Source of the DNA: Morinoia aosen
Lineage: Eukaryota; Arthropoda; Malacostraca; Amphipoda; Talitridae
Assembly (NCBI GenBank): GCA_030386875.1
Contig: CM059560.1
Location: 32,978,183 to 33,042,182, forward strand
Length of the DNA: 64,000 bases
Direction: 5' to 3'
Each line of letters starts with the position of its first letter. The first letter of the stretch is position 1. Positions 1-11,135 of the stretch are shown piece after piece. The position numbers were made by a program, and so were the translations under genes. The notes under the pieces were generated by a model that worked only from the letters and a program-made list of their open reading frames with translations, was not told where the DNA came from and searched no databases.

Positions 1-952
1 GAAATTCAAGAAAAGCGCACTTGGATGTTCTCTTTGCAAAGCATTAAGCACAATTCAAAATAATGGATGATGAAATACCTAAACATATCTCTCGTTCATA
101 AAATTTGTACATAACAGAAAAAAATGTTGTTTTGAAGCACAAATTCTTGTGTTTAATTTAAAGAGCAATATATGCTCTGAGCTTTTGTCGGAGAGTCCTG
201 AACGTTTGGTCCGTAGGATATCTTCACCAAAAGCGAAATTCCATTCAACTTCAGCGCCTGAGGGTACAGGAGTGTTCAGTTCGATAAGCACTTTTTTCTA
301 AGCTGAAAGAGACGAGCTGTTATTGAACAAAACTTCCCACTGTTACTGCATGCAAAGCAAGTGATTCAAGATTTTTTATTAATTTAGCACTTTCAATTAG
401 CAAGATTTTAGACTATCACTTGGCTTAAATGACTTGAAGAAACTTGAATCATCTTCGTAGACGTCAGGTCTTGAAGGGATTTCTGTTGCAGTGAAGCTGC
501 TACTCGCGTGAAATGAAGCTTGTGTACCGATAGTTCTTATTCGGTCTTGCTCCCATTTCAGGGCGATACAGTTATTGTATCTGTGAGAATTAGTGCTCCC
601 AGGGGGAATATGTGAGGTACCGAGCTAAAAATTAGGTAAGCCTTCCTTTTGTTGAAATATAATAGGTTTTTTGTTTTGCTACGGACCGTGTTTTTTCGGT
701 TCACTGCTGTCCTGTTTCTCCGCCCCCTGCTACTTTTTTCTTCAACTTATATCACGTTTCATAAAATTCTTTCTCAACTTACTGTTTTTACTCACCTTTT
801 GTACAGATTCTACGTTCCTTTAACTCTATACTAAATTGTGTTTTCCTCCTTCCTCTCCTTGGAACGCCTTTGTTGCAATTAGAGATTCTTAAACTAACAT
901 CTAATCGAAACTAATCGTTCTTGTTCTTCTGAATCATTTATCCTTCATGCAG
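1..952. other. Unique AT-rich DNA, no supported gene
   Basis: Open frames here are short and T-rich and look like chance. A good-looking acceptor (pyrimidine tract ending TTTCAG near 562) is followed by 17 open codons, but no downstream donor gives a phase that fits the exon candidate at 953. I therefore leave it uncalled. Confidence 0.5.
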
Positions 953-1137
953 GTTTGAAAAATGGAAGGAAAACTGACGAGAAAACATTTTCATTACATT
1001 CAAATACTTCTTGTAAGTAGCTCGGAACCTCTTCCTGAGCTCATCAGCCAGAGGATTGCAACTATTGTGTGGCTTTTTTTTCAGACTTATTTAGAATTTG
1101 GAATATTACGGAAACAAATACTCATAATATGCATTGA
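953..1137 (+). CDS. Candidate pair of small exons (953-1012 and 1085-1137), unknown protein
   Basis: Seen: CTAAC (894) and CTAAT (911) branch-like motifs, then a pyrimidine-rich stretch ending ATGCAG at 947-952, then 60 nt open in one frame only (begins LKNGRKTDEK), then a consensus donor GTAAGT at 1013. A 72-nt intron ends in an eight-T tract plus CAG at 1084. The next exon continues in phase for 16 further codons to TGA at 1135-1137. Strong signals on both sides of a short intron, with the phase kept, make this better than chance. The peptide is short and I recognise no family. No start codon or upstream exon could be assigned. It may be the 3' end of a longer gene or a chance combination. 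Confidence 0.28.
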
Positions 1138-3161
1138 GAGGTGGCCTTCTTCACGTAGTTTAGATTATATGAAAGATGCAAATTATTCTCCATGTCTTCC
1201 ACGTTCTTAGGAGGTTACCTCGATGAAATAGAAAATATTCAAGGATATTTTCTAAAAGTCTACGGTAAATACTCCGAACATTTAAGTTACTCTGCGTTCA
1301 CTTACAGAACACGATATAGCAAATTATTTTTAATCAATTCATCTGATGCTGTGTGGTGGGTGCGATAACGACCCTTTTATCATGATTTGATTGGGAGAAA
1401 TAAGCTTAAATACGTATTGTTTAGACGGCAATATTCCTAAACTGGGATAGGGATTTCATGACAGCAACGTGATCATTGCAGAATGAAACTTCCATATTTG
1501 AAAATTTTACTTTACCTTATTTAGCACTTATACTGTTCTCAGCACCTTCTTGTGAATTGATACAAAAATTTTAATATGGCCATGGATTGTAGCTAGAATG
1601 ACATCTCGCGGCGCAGAGCGCTGCAAGACGCATGGATGCTTCTTTCAATATGAAGTCGCCGCAACAGTGCGTCTGCTCTGCTTGTTCCAAAGAAACGTTG
1701 TGCTCGCAAAAATTGACCTGCATAAATTTTTGCGTGTCGGACAACTAGACAAGGCTCTTTCGGAGTTACGAAACGCGACCAGATTGAGGGCGTACGCCGC
1801 GCTGCACATCTTTCGTAATCAGGCAACATGTGAAGTTCAAATACAGTGAAACAAAGTTAAAGAGGATTTCTTCAACCTTTCTGTGAATTGATATCGAAGG
1901 CTGATGATCTGCAGCATCACCTCGTGCTTTCTCAACATCAAATTGACCAACAGTTTGGTTAACCAAAAATCTTGTCTAAATATAAAAATAATTCTTAATG
2001 TAATGAAATAATATTGGAATAAAGAGCACGACGCGTCACACACAATCAGTATACTGTACTTTTATATGCTTCAAATTGTATGAAACCATTTCCGTAGTGT
2101 GTCGCAATGAATGAACTTATTTGTGCTCTCGAATTGAATGAATGTTGAAATAAACATAGCATTACCTGAAAGCCTTCACGACATCTGAACAATTGCCAAT
2201 TGCTACAGTAAGTTACCTATGGATGAAGTATTTACGGCGCACCACTTACTGCTCTTAATACGCTCACTACGTATTGATACAAATGTGTACCACTTGGTAA
2301 ATTGCGCATTCACGTACTTGTAACAATGGCTACCATTTTACTTACTGTATTTAAATTAGACTATGGGGTACAAGTTTAAATGTGGTCGTGCAATTTATTT
2401 TCCTGCATGGTAGAAAAGATAATAATGAAATCAAGCAGTAAAGACGGCTTTCCAATTCTGCTTCCTCCAACCTAACCAAACTGACCGTACCAACCGCGGA
2501 AACGCAGGGAACGGATTAAGCGTTGCGAACGTTTGAGGGGCAGCCACTGAGTGAGAGGCAAGCTGGCACTCCATGTACTGCTCTTGAGAGGCGTGTGTGG
2601 ACCAGTCCAAGCCACTCCTAAGTTGTTCAGAAAAAATATGAAAAATCTCGATAACTTTTTCATTGTTGCGCAACTGGTGTGAAAGATGAAACTTAATGTG
2701 TGCTTGTTTATTTTACTGAAATATATATATGTTTTTAATATATGATACTGTTTTTAATATATCATAGATAATATTAACTATTCAAAGTAAAACCGATAGA
2801 GAGTATAAAATATTTACTGTTTAAAGCTCAATACGAAGAAAATACCGAGACAAATATATATACTAACGAAACTGAGCTCAGCGCTTAAATCGATGCTGCA
2901 TCGCGTCCAAAAGTGCTAACAATTGTACAAGTGTATACATTCACAAAAAAAAATCAGTCCAGGATGTTTCTAATTTGATGATAATTTCTAAACTGTGAAC
3001 AATTTCAGAGCGACGTTATTCTAGAAAATATATTGAAACAGGAGGTGGATGGTAGTTTTTGAAAATTCATTTGTGGCTGTCAAGATCAGTTCAGTGAAAG
3101 CAGTCAACATGAACCAAAGAATTCAGAGGTAGCTGATCCGCAGCTAATACTAAACACTTAC
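1138..3161. other. Unique AT-rich DNA with one GC-richer island
   Basis: The segment 1593-1850 is visibly GC-richer and open on both strands (83 codons plus, 78 codons minus). I recognise no protein in either frame. Around 2727-2764 a short A/T motif (GTTTTTAATATAT) is tandemly duplicated. Nothing else is supportable. Confidence 0.4.
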
Positions 3162-3403
3162 TTGTTTCTACAACTCCGACAATTTGCTGCTGTTGCAACA
3201 CATTCAGTCCTTTCTAATTCAGCCTCGAGACTATCTTGCATTTCTTGATAGCGTTCATCAATACTGTTGTCGTGTGCTTTCTGTCCGTTCACAGTTTTGT
3301 TTGGAGTAAGTGTTGGGAACGTTTCATTTTCAAGAAATTGGAAAGCGAGCATTTCGTGTATCGCAAAGTCAGTGATGAGAGTGTCGAGCTTCGTCTGCCT
3401 CAC
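3162..3403 (-). CDS. Candidate coding exon, distant hAT/ZBED-like flavour
   Basis: Seen: about 80 minus-strand codons without a stop, ending exactly at a consensus donor (AACAA then GTAAGTG; plus-strand ACTTAC at 3156-3161). An in-frame stop lies just upstream of 3403, so the 5' edge of the exon is at or below that point. The acceptor there is not clear. The peptide is mixed polar and hydrophobic and ends in a Cys-rich stretch. Its early part (LDTLITDFAIHEMLAFQFLE, then NETF) resembles in spacing the segment before the core of hAT/ZBED transposase-derived proteins (hydrophobic helix, aromatic, 'ENxxF'). That resemblance is from memory and weak. It could be a domesticated or dead transposon exon, or a chance ORF. 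Confidence 0.35.
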
Positions 3404-4308
3404 ATGAGGTCACTGTTAGAGCCATTAAATCAAAGTTGATTTCGCTTTACGCTTTATAATTCTGCGTCATCTATTCATTCAAAGGGACTTATAGAGGAAC
3501 TTCTTGTTCCAGATTTACAGAATTCTTCAATATTTTTCAATCTGTGGGCATCTATTTTTACACGTGCTACTTTTGTTGCATCAAGACTATTTATATGCTC
3601 TAATAATTTTCTCAGCAGTGACCCACAATTCTCACTTAAATGTTAACTTATTCAAAGAGTTTGATTTTCTATTGTTAGTTGCAGAATATATTCAAAGAAG
3701 TCATCTACGGCAGGCCAAGCATTTATATTTATAGTATCAATATCAATATGCACTAACTTAAATAAAACAAATCCCCTTCCATCAAAGCCTTGCAAATACT
3801 ATGCTATTCAAGAAGAGAGCAAGGAACAGCATGACGGAGAATGATAGAATGGTGATTTCGCAGCAACTTTCACCAATATTTATAGCAGCCCAAGAATATG
3901 ATACGTGTCCTCACTAGGGTTGGCTTACAATTGTTTCGTTGGATATTCTGTCACAGCACGCAACAAGATGAAATGCGTTGCTGCTCTCAGCAATGCGCGT
4001 GATGAATAGATGTAAACTGCCTGTTCTCAGACTCATTGGAACGTTTAGCGAAATATTTTATGCATGTGGCATTAACTGAACACCAATGTAAGCTCTTGCA
4101 ACGTTTCAATGTAGAATGCAGTTTAAAAACTAGCGCCTAGTACTTGAATGATGTCTAAAAACTAGCGGGTCTAATAGCGCTGCTAAAAAAATTGGATCCT
4201 AGCCGCGCTACTACTGGTGTTAGAAAAAAGTCGCAGCGCTAGTAACTCATGCTTTAACTAACAGCGCTAGGCACAACTGTGTCTTTTTAACCCTTGAACA
4301 CAAACGAC
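3404..4308. other. Unique DNA, small AGCGC/CTAG-rich patch
   Basis: No gene seen. Between about 4127 and 4272 the motifs AAAAACTAGCG and GCGCTAG recur in both orientations, giving a small imperfect repeat patch. No known element was recognised. Confidence 0.4.
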
Positions 4309-4610
4309 ATGGCCGGTGGTACACCATCACAAACCCCAAGTAAATTTCATCGTATGCTCGGGGAAAAACGTTGCTACAAAACAGGTATGTTGAGAGTACA
4401 GAACGACTTGGTAAATAGTCACTTTGGCTCTATTTTTATGCGGCTCTAAAAACCCTCATAATACTGAGAATCATACTTTAGATTAATTCACATTCAATTT
4501 GGTCAACAATAATTTTTTACTCAGGTTTGAGTTCAAAGGTAAATAGTTGCATACTCTCGAACAGTGAGCAATATGCAAGCAAATGCCATCCTTCCCTACC
4601 ACGCAAGTAG
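4309..4610 (+). CDS. Candidate two-exon small gene, 53 aa (4309-4384, 4525-4610)
   Basis: Seen: ATG at 4309 in a favourable context (ACGACATGG), 25 open codons (MAGGTPSQTPSKFHRMLGEK...), then a donor ACAG/GTATGT at 4385. Unspliced reading stops at once (TGA). A T-rich tract ending TTTTTTACTCAG (AG at 4523-4524) gives an acceptor after a 140-nt intron. The next exon continues in phase for 27 codons to TAG at 4608-4610. A 14-nt micro-exon (4525-4538, followed by GTAAAT) would also keep phase. The predicted protein is small, basic and Ser/Pro/Lys-rich, with no domain I recognise. The first exon is the more convincing part. It could be the first exon of a longer gene or of a transposon. Confidence 0.27.
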
Positions 4611-7600
4611 ACACACAGAAGTGAGCACGGAGAATACGGGCGTGTTGACGAGAAGGGCTCGGATGAAAGAAAGAGCTATGTCCTAAGAATGGAACATGGC
4701 AGTGCGATATCGAGTTGTTCAGGATGATGGGGAATGAGTCTGTTTTAAATCGACCTATTAGAGGGCAGTAATTGACTTAATGCGATAGTGATGTTATTTA
4801 TGACTTGTTATTCCCGTCGTGACAATGTGGCGCACACAGCTGATCAAAAATAGTCATTAACCTAAAAAATATTTGCGATGCTCTTAATCTTTGCGTTCGA
4901 GTGACCTGTTGGTGACCGAGACTCCATTAATTAAGCTTTGTTGCTGACTTATTGTTAATTATGTTATTTTCTTGAGATGTACAGTGAAAGGAGAGCGATA
5001 TTTGAAAAAATCGTATTCAAAATTTGGTCATGATCGAACCAAATTCTGGAACCTCGTAGAAGGGTGCGTGGTGAGCTCTGAATAAACATGTGTCTCTACA
5101 GTGGAATTATATTCGTGGTCCTAGAAGTAGCCTCATTTGTTTGATTAAACATTCATAAGTTTTCGCTATGTTGTGTGAATTATTGAGGGCCCCTCGTGCG
5201 CTTCCTAAATTTTACTAAGTACGCTCAGGGCAATTTAATTCACAAGCATTTATCCCGAGCGAGATCCACTAACACGATAATCTATGAACTCCAGTTTTGG
5301 GTACTTGAGCTGCTTGTCAGAGTAAATTTGACTGAGATGAGCTTTGGGTCTTTGATCGGGTTCTCAACCACACCATTTCTGCCTCACAAGTCCCTTTCCT
5401 GAAGCAAAGTTACTTCTTTTGCAATTTGTTTCAAGACTCGATTCGATTTTAAGAAGAATAAAACTTCCCTTTACGGCCCTCCGTCTCATCACGCCCTTCT
5501 GCACCTCGTTACAACTCGAGATTCCGTCCCCACTTACGCGAGAACAAAATTGTTCATGTCATCTCGTGCACACTTCAGCTCCTCATAACATTTGTCTCCA
5601 GCGACCAGCACTTTTGGGACTTGGGGCTCTCGTTATCGAAAATTTTAACGTAGGAATTCTCAGTTCGAGAAGCATTGAGGAAACACGGCGCTTTCGTCGC
5701 CACGTTGTTAACCTAGCTTGACGGGTGGCATCGTTTTGGAAAGAGTTTCCGTACGGGAAACGTCACGACAATTATATAGTCGAGCACTTTAAAAGCTGCC
5801 CATAATCCTAATATATATATGTATATATATTTATGCGCGCTATTCTGTACGTACACATATATATAAATAAACGAGTTTTAAAATTCACTGAGAAGTAGAC
5901 CATCATTAAAGGGAAGTGCACACTTCAGAGAAAACGCCGTATAGAAAAAACTAGTTGACTCCTTAGTAGAATATTTGGGAGGAATATTCACTACGGGAAA
6001 AAGTAATGTTCAGAGGAGATTTCACAGCACGCTTTACAGATATTCTTTCACTCTTTTTTCCTACCTGAAATCCCGAGTGCGGTTCGATTAGAAGCTAGTA
6101 ACCTGAGTATAAAATTAGGTGCATTGTCATGTGCGTGTCTCGTGGTCTTACCGAGGGCCTGCGTCTCTTTCATCCCGTCATGTCTCCACCATCTGGTTCC
6201 TACACTCTCTCTTCCAATGGCTCAAGATGCTACATACCTTCACGGTGAGACTATCAATCTGAACTTCATTACCCCATAGAGATAATTTGAATATAGATGT
6301 CATCTTCGTCGTGTCTCTCTTAACAAAGTCGCTCATAAAACAATTTCTCATCATTCATCTCTCAAATTACAATTATTGATCTGTCCAAGGAAACCATTTA
6401 TATCTATTGTCCTGTTTTTAAAGTCCCTACTTTTTGTCTGAAACCTCTAGAAACATCTGAGATAGAAGCAGAAAGCGTACGAAAATCTTCAGGCTTATTT
6501 TATTCAGATTTATGTACAAAACCTCGACCATTTCTCCATATGCATGGTTGAAATTTCATCACATTTATCATGTCATTTTCGTCCTAAGATTACGTGCAGC
6601 TAGCTAGAAAAATTTGTCGAGAATGCCTATAACAGTTCTCCCACCCTAGCATCTGCAACATCCCATATATACCATATCCCCCAATAATGTTGGTACCAAC
6701 TAGGGCATTTTGTGCGTTCAGAACTTAACGTTCGAGTTCTGAATTTTTGTTGTTCATGAGTACTCAACCCAGCCGTGCTAATATCGAATTACAGCGTGGG
6801 AGCCTTGAATTCATACAAATACAATCCCGCCAAGCACACCGCGCATCCATAACTGACGACTCTCAGCCTCACGTTATGTGTATGCCTGCCCACAAGAACG
6901 CCAACTGGACCATTAACGCTCACCATTTTGCTCATTCAGTTCAGCTTCGTGCAGCAGCATGAAACTCTAGCCCTTATTGCGGAAAGGAACGCAAAAACCA
7001 AGCCCCAAAAAATTTATACGACACTTACCGCTACCAGAAGGCCATCGATGGCCGTGGTTTCCAGTTACGGGCTAGGGAAAAAATTAGCGGTGCCCAGCGA
7101 GCAGAGAGGCCTGGTGCTCATCTGACTTACTTATTGACTTCTTCTTGAAGAGAAAATCACACAGAAACGTGCAGGAGCTATCGGTCCGTCTAAATTGGAT
7201 ACGTAGTGTTAACGGATTCTCAAACGAAGCCAGTCTACGTAAGTCTCCGCTTAATTTTTCCCCACAAGCTCATGGCAGGGCGCGAAAAATAATTGGGATT
7301 TGCCCGTTCTCAACTGAAGTTTTTCGCAAATAACGATGGTTGAATAGTTACTATTTATTCATCAATTTTACTTTAAATTAAAAACAATTTTACTTTAAAT
7401 TCCAATTCGCGACTTTGAATAGCGAAACTGTAAAACTTCTCTGCAATTGACTCCGCTAATGGCGACGGTGAAGGTAGCGAAATGTTAGCTGGGTTGTGAA
7501 ATGGCTGTGAAATTGCTACGATTTTATCGCGCTCTGTAGAAGTACAGAAGTTACTCAACAAACGTGTACAAGGAAGAACCATTGAAAATGCCAAAGAATA

Positions 7601-7712
7601 TAATGAGATTCATTATGATAATCTTCGCTTGAAAATACCATTATGCCGCTTGACTGGAAGTAAAATAGTAGTTAATTGGAAAAACCTGTAATTTTTTAGG
7701 CTAAGATGCTAC
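4611..7712. other. Unique AT-rich DNA, no supported gene
   Basis: An AT dinucleotide patch lies at about 5811-5875. A somewhat GC-richer stretch at 6747-7127 is open in two or three overlapping plus frames (for example LYDTYRYQKAIDGRG around 7015-7060), but no frame has both a start and good splice edges, and I recognise no family. Confidence 0.4.
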
Positions 7713-8092
7713 TGTGAGGAAATACTACTCTCATAAAATGTATAAAATGTTTTTGGGAAATTTTTGAGAAATACTCTCGTAAAATATATTTTTTTGGGGA
7801 AACATGCTCGTAAAATGTTTTTTTTGGGAAAATACTTCACTTCATGAAAATGTCAAAACCGTTATCACTGGTATTCTTGAGCGTGAGAATGTGGACCAAA
7901 GTTTACCCGTGTGTATAAGGTCAATTCTTCAATGTTCTGTCGGAAAACAAGCAGCGATTGTTTGAGCGATACAGCAGAGGCTGGCACGGCATAAAAAAAA
8001 AGCTGAGCCGGGATAGAGGGGAGTCATATTTCACGGTCTCAAGAGACCAGCACTTCACCAGACTGAGAGCGCAGGCATCGTGAACAACTCAA

Positions 8093-8150
8093 ACACACAA
8101 CACACATCGAAGCACACACATACACACACAACACAAGCGCACACATGGCA
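8093..8150. repeat. CA-rich low-complexity patch in repeat copy 1
   Basis: Imperfect runs of ACACACAACACACAT type. The same patch sits at about 14552-14609 in copy 2. It creates stop-free minus-strand frames that I do not regard as genes. Confidence 0.8.
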
Positions 8151-8384
8151 CACAGGGCGAGACTTCGGAGGGCAAGAGGCGGACGTGACGTAGGGACAGA
8201 GTCCCACACGACCTGAGCCAATCACCGCTCGCCAAAGGAATGACGCGAGAAGGTGTGTCTGAGCACACACCAATGGGAGGCCCAGACGTCAGAACAAACA
8301 AGGATCCCGCCAATCAGGATGCAGATACGGCCTCTGTAGAATGGAATGTTCGAGATCAATTTCGAAGGAAGAAAGGGAAATACT

Positions 8385-8392
8385 TATAAGGG
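8385..8392 (+). promoter_or_regulatory. TATA-like motif of the LTR-like repeat, copy 1
   Basis: TATAAGGG follows a purine-rich stretch and lies about 40 bp before CTCAGTGACG. It is preserved at 14844 in copy 2. Its position before the GC-rich hairpin and the ATG fits an RNA polymerase II promoter of a mobile element. The promoter role is inferred. Confidence 0.4.
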
Positions 8393-8474
8393 GTTAGGAT
8401 GAAGCCTCGAGAGGGATTTTCCGCTCAGTGACGCTACGAGAGAGACGCATAATCAAGGAGGGGTTTGCAGCCGG

Positions 8475-8496
8475 AATACCGGCAGACGCCGGTATT
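8475..8496 (+). other. Leader hairpin, copy 1
   Basis: AATACCGGC, loop AGAC, GCCGGTATT: a perfect 9-bp inverted repeat just downstream of the inferred start of transcription. An identical hairpin lies at 14933-14954 in copy 2. It could act in RNA folding, packaging or regulation. No function can be assigned. Confidence 0.7.
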
Positions 8497-8711
8497 ACCC
8501 GGCATTATACCAAGTCCGGTGTTGACTGCAAGTGAAGAGCGCCGCCGGCACACTTTCGACATGAGCAGCCAAAATCCAACATCTAAAGTGAAAGTTAACC
8601 ATCGAAGTTTCGAGAGGAGGCGTCCAGTGTATCAACAAACTTCGAAGTACTGACGTGCATCAGGAGCCATTCGTAGCACAGCAGCGAGGCAGCGGTAATC
8701 GGCAAGCGTAA

Positions 8712-8996
8712 ATGTCGTCAGCGACGGAGCATTCAGACATCTCTGCATCGGGGTCGAACTCACAGGCAACTTCAGCGTCAAGATTTCGAGCCACGCAATT
8801 GCCAACGTTGCGAGTATCAACAGTCAAGTTCGTTCACCATCAATACGAAGATCAGCGCACAAAACTACAGTGTGTGAACTGGCTCACCAACGCTTCAAGG
8901 AATCCTGGGCTGAACGAAACTCTTAAAAGATTCCAGACGCCAGGGCAGCAGCGAATACGAGTAGAAATACCGGCAGCACGAAGATGGAGCGGTTGA
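8712..8996 (+). pseudogene. Short Ser/Thr/Gln/Arg-rich ORF of the repeat, copy 1
   Basis: ATG-initiated, 94 codons, starts MSSATEHSDISASGSNSQAT and ends at TGA 8994-8996. The equivalent frame in copy 2 (ATG at 15170) stops after 53 codons at TGA 15329, because copy 2 lacks four bases (TGTG) present here. Where copy 1 has its TGA stop, copy 2 reads TGG and stays open to 15567. The two copies are thus broken at different points of what looks like one longer frame. The predicted product is low-complexity and basic, loosely gag-like in composition only. No domain was recognised and the protein may not be real. Confidence 0.3.
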
Positions 8997-9478
8997 AGGT
9001 ACCGCTGCAGCACGTTAGCGAGACAGCAGCACAGGACAGCAGCTATTCTCAGCAACGACGAAGGAGATCAGCGAGTGAGCGACAGCACATCGGCAGTGAA
9101 TATCTATCAGTGAATTACTTATTATCAGAAATGGCGAGTGTTTTATGGGTATGAGAGCCCTGTTAGGTGGTGATAAAAGTTCAATTTCAGATGTAGAACA
9201 GCACCCAGAAAAGTGCTTTTCAAAGTGTTGCGCAAAATTATATAAATTATAGGCAAGCGGTTTCCTGTGTTTATTTAGTCGAGGATCGAATTCACGTTGT
9301 GAATGGTGCGACGCTTCATATGATTCGACACCTTGTCACAATTACAGGTTAAATCGTGATGTGTCATTCTCGTAAATATTATGCTTGTGTTGCTGTGGAG
9401 CCCGCGATTTTGTGGATGCGTAATTTGTTGTCAACGAAGGAGTATTGGTAACTTGAATTCTCGGTAAGCATCACATTT

Positions 9479-9645
9479 ATACCATGTCGTGTTTAAAGTT
9501 TTTGGCGGTAGAAATGTGCATACTTTCATTAACGCAGTTGTGCCCTTTCAAATCATTTCGTTCCAATGCCTTTTGTATTTATCCACGTGTCACCCCAAAG
9601 AAATTCATGTAAATCTTCAATCCTTTTATTCTCCATGTCTGGTAT
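9479..9645 (+). repeat. Diverged right-hand extension of repeat copy 1
   Basis: Similarity to copy 2 continues beyond the near-identical core but falls clearly. The 20-bp block CTTTCATTAACGCAGTTGTG and the motif CCACGTGT are shared with 15975-16110, with many differences around them. Confidence 0.6.
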
Positions 9646-10451
9646 GCAGGTGTACGCAAGCATGAAGGACAATATTTTAAATTTTGCGGGGGTTGAGAGT
9701 CCCTCAGCGTATGGGAAGGGGGTCCTAAACTCACCCTCTTCTCTGTATCGCAACAGGTAAAATATATTGATTGTCCTATGCAAGCGTACTGTCTGTATAT
9801 TGGCATGGAGAATTTTCTTTAATCATTTTTCAGTTGCTTAAAAATTTTATACAAGTTTTATAACGGTCCCTCAAGAAAGAATTCAATTAATGATCCAGTC
9901 GTTTGCAAGGATTTGTCCGGCATTGTATTTCGCTTGCTCGGTGTAGTTTCTTGTGGCGGCCATTGGTCTCGCTTTCGAGAAATTGCCCTTCGTTGTGTAA
10001 TGGCATTTCACTGCTTTGAGTCATAAATGCGCGAGAGTGTGGAGCAATAAAATTTGAAATTCTTGCAGCTGCAGTCGGACCATTTCTGAGCGCCTAATTT
10101 GAAGTGTACTTGACTGAGTGTAATCCATGGCCATTAATTTCGAAATGCTCTGAGAAATTGATAATTTCCGGGATCTTTGCTCATTTTCTCGTGCCGCTGA
10201 GTTGATTCAGTTAATGTTGTTTGAGTAAATATTACATCAAAGTTCAATTAATAGTGTTGTCTTCTTGGCACATTTTATTTTGGTACATCCGAGAGCCAGC
10301 ATAATTTAGTCACGTTCTGAAGTGCAGCCATCATTATTAAAAAGAATTTCCTTCTTCATAGGAGATTTATATTTCAGTGCCCTTGTGATTATGAGTTTGT
10401 CGGTATGCTCTGAACAACAGCCTCTGCGCCTCTTGCGAGGAAAATACTTAC
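9646..10451. other. Region between the LTR-like copies, no gene seen
   Basis: AT-rich. Frames on both strands around 9553-9806 are short and overlap each other. No reverse transcriptase, integrase or other element protein was recognised. Confidence 0.4.
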
Positions 10452-10570
10452 TCTATTTTCTTGACAGTGTGTTCCATAAAAAAGTTTTTTCTTGAGTGCT
10501 GAATTTTTGGTTGAATTTCTATGATCTGTACAATCATTAGGTTTAACTGAATTTAGGTGTGAAGCATTGG
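10452..10570 (-). CDS. Candidate internal exon, unknown protein
   Basis: Seen on the minus strand: a strong acceptor (GCGTTATTTTCCACAG, with GCTAAAA upstream as a possible branch site), 119 nt open in one frame, then a consensus donor (AATAGA then GTAAGTA; plus-strand ACTTAC at 10446-10451). The 39 codons read NASHLNSVKPNDCTDHRNST and continue, Asn/Ser/Lys-rich, to HCQENR. Phase: two bases complete the first codon and the exon ends on a codon boundary. I do not recognise the protein. It lies between the two LTR-like repeats, so it may be an exon of a host gene whose introns hold these repeats, or part of the element. Confidence 0.38.
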
Positions 10571-11074
10571 CTGTGGAAAATAACGCCGTAATTTTAGCAA
10601 ACACCGCCTTATCTCAAGTGAATCTTTGAAACAAGTTAAAGTTTACCAGGGTATGAGGCATTGAGTAATTAATTCGGTTGAAATTTCATTTTGTGACGCC
10701 TCACTTAAAATAATTTACAGAATTTTTTTGGCCTCGTGTGCGTCAAGCTCCTCCAATTAGCTTTAGCAACATAATTCCTACTTTCATTCGTTGATATTTG
10801 AGTGCTTCAATTATTTAAATTGACATCGGCTAAAAAGCAGGAATGGGATTGTTTGAGAATCAATTTCCGTGATGTCAATGGGACAGTAAAAAATTTTTGT
10901 GTTGCAAATTGTAGAAGGAATTAAGCGACGGCACTTAAAAACAAAAATTTAAATGTAGTTTTTAGAGTAAGTTGTAATTTCAAAGATGCTGCAAATTTAG
11001 TTCGTGGTCTAATTTTATTTACTTAGATATTAATGATGCCTCTGCTCGTGTGTTAATTAAAGTAAATTCGTTTA

Positions 11075-11135
11075 TATTCACATCAGGATGATGCTAAAGC
11101 AGTTTTTCTATTCACATCAGGATGATGCTAAAGCA
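11075..11135. repeat. Perfect 27-bp direct repeat, 34-bp period
   Basis: TATTCACATCAGGATGATGC followed by TAAAGCA occurs at 11075-11101 and again at 11109-11135, separated by GTTTTTC. This is a recent local duplication. No function is seen. Confidence 0.9.

Larger units (their letters stand above)
7713..9478 (+). mobile_element. LTR-like dispersed repeat, copy 1
   Basis: This segment is near-identical to 14175-15931 in the same orientation. The left edge is abrupt and starts TGTGAGGAAATACTACTC, with unrelated flanks (GATGCTAC before copy 1, GCGGGTAT before copy 2). Inside, in order: about three degenerate ~45-bp repeats with CTCGTAAAATGTTTTTTTGGG (7713-7850); a CA-rich patch (8093-8150); a TATA motif (8385); a GC-rich hairpin (8475-8496); an ATG-initiated short ORF (8712). 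The TG start, U3-like promoter and structured leader suit a long terminal repeat. There is no clear primer-binding site after it and no gag, protease, RT or integrase between the copies. It could instead be two insertions of a non-autonomous element or a local duplication. Clear but lower similarity continues to about 9645. Confidence 0.6.

Noticed and set aside
562-620. Exon starting GDTVIVSVRISAPRG after a good acceptor
   Set aside because: Stops after 17 codons, and none of the nearby donors is in phase with the next candidate exon at 953.
5419-5721. 100-codon plus frame
   Set aside because: Starts at a non-ATG codon in a locally CT-rich stretch. No motif or splice support.
8039-8313. Overlapping minus-strand Cys/Val/Ser-rich frames, repeated at 14498-14772
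   Set aside because: Three overlapping frames over the CA-rich patch of the LTR-like repeat. No start context or domain.
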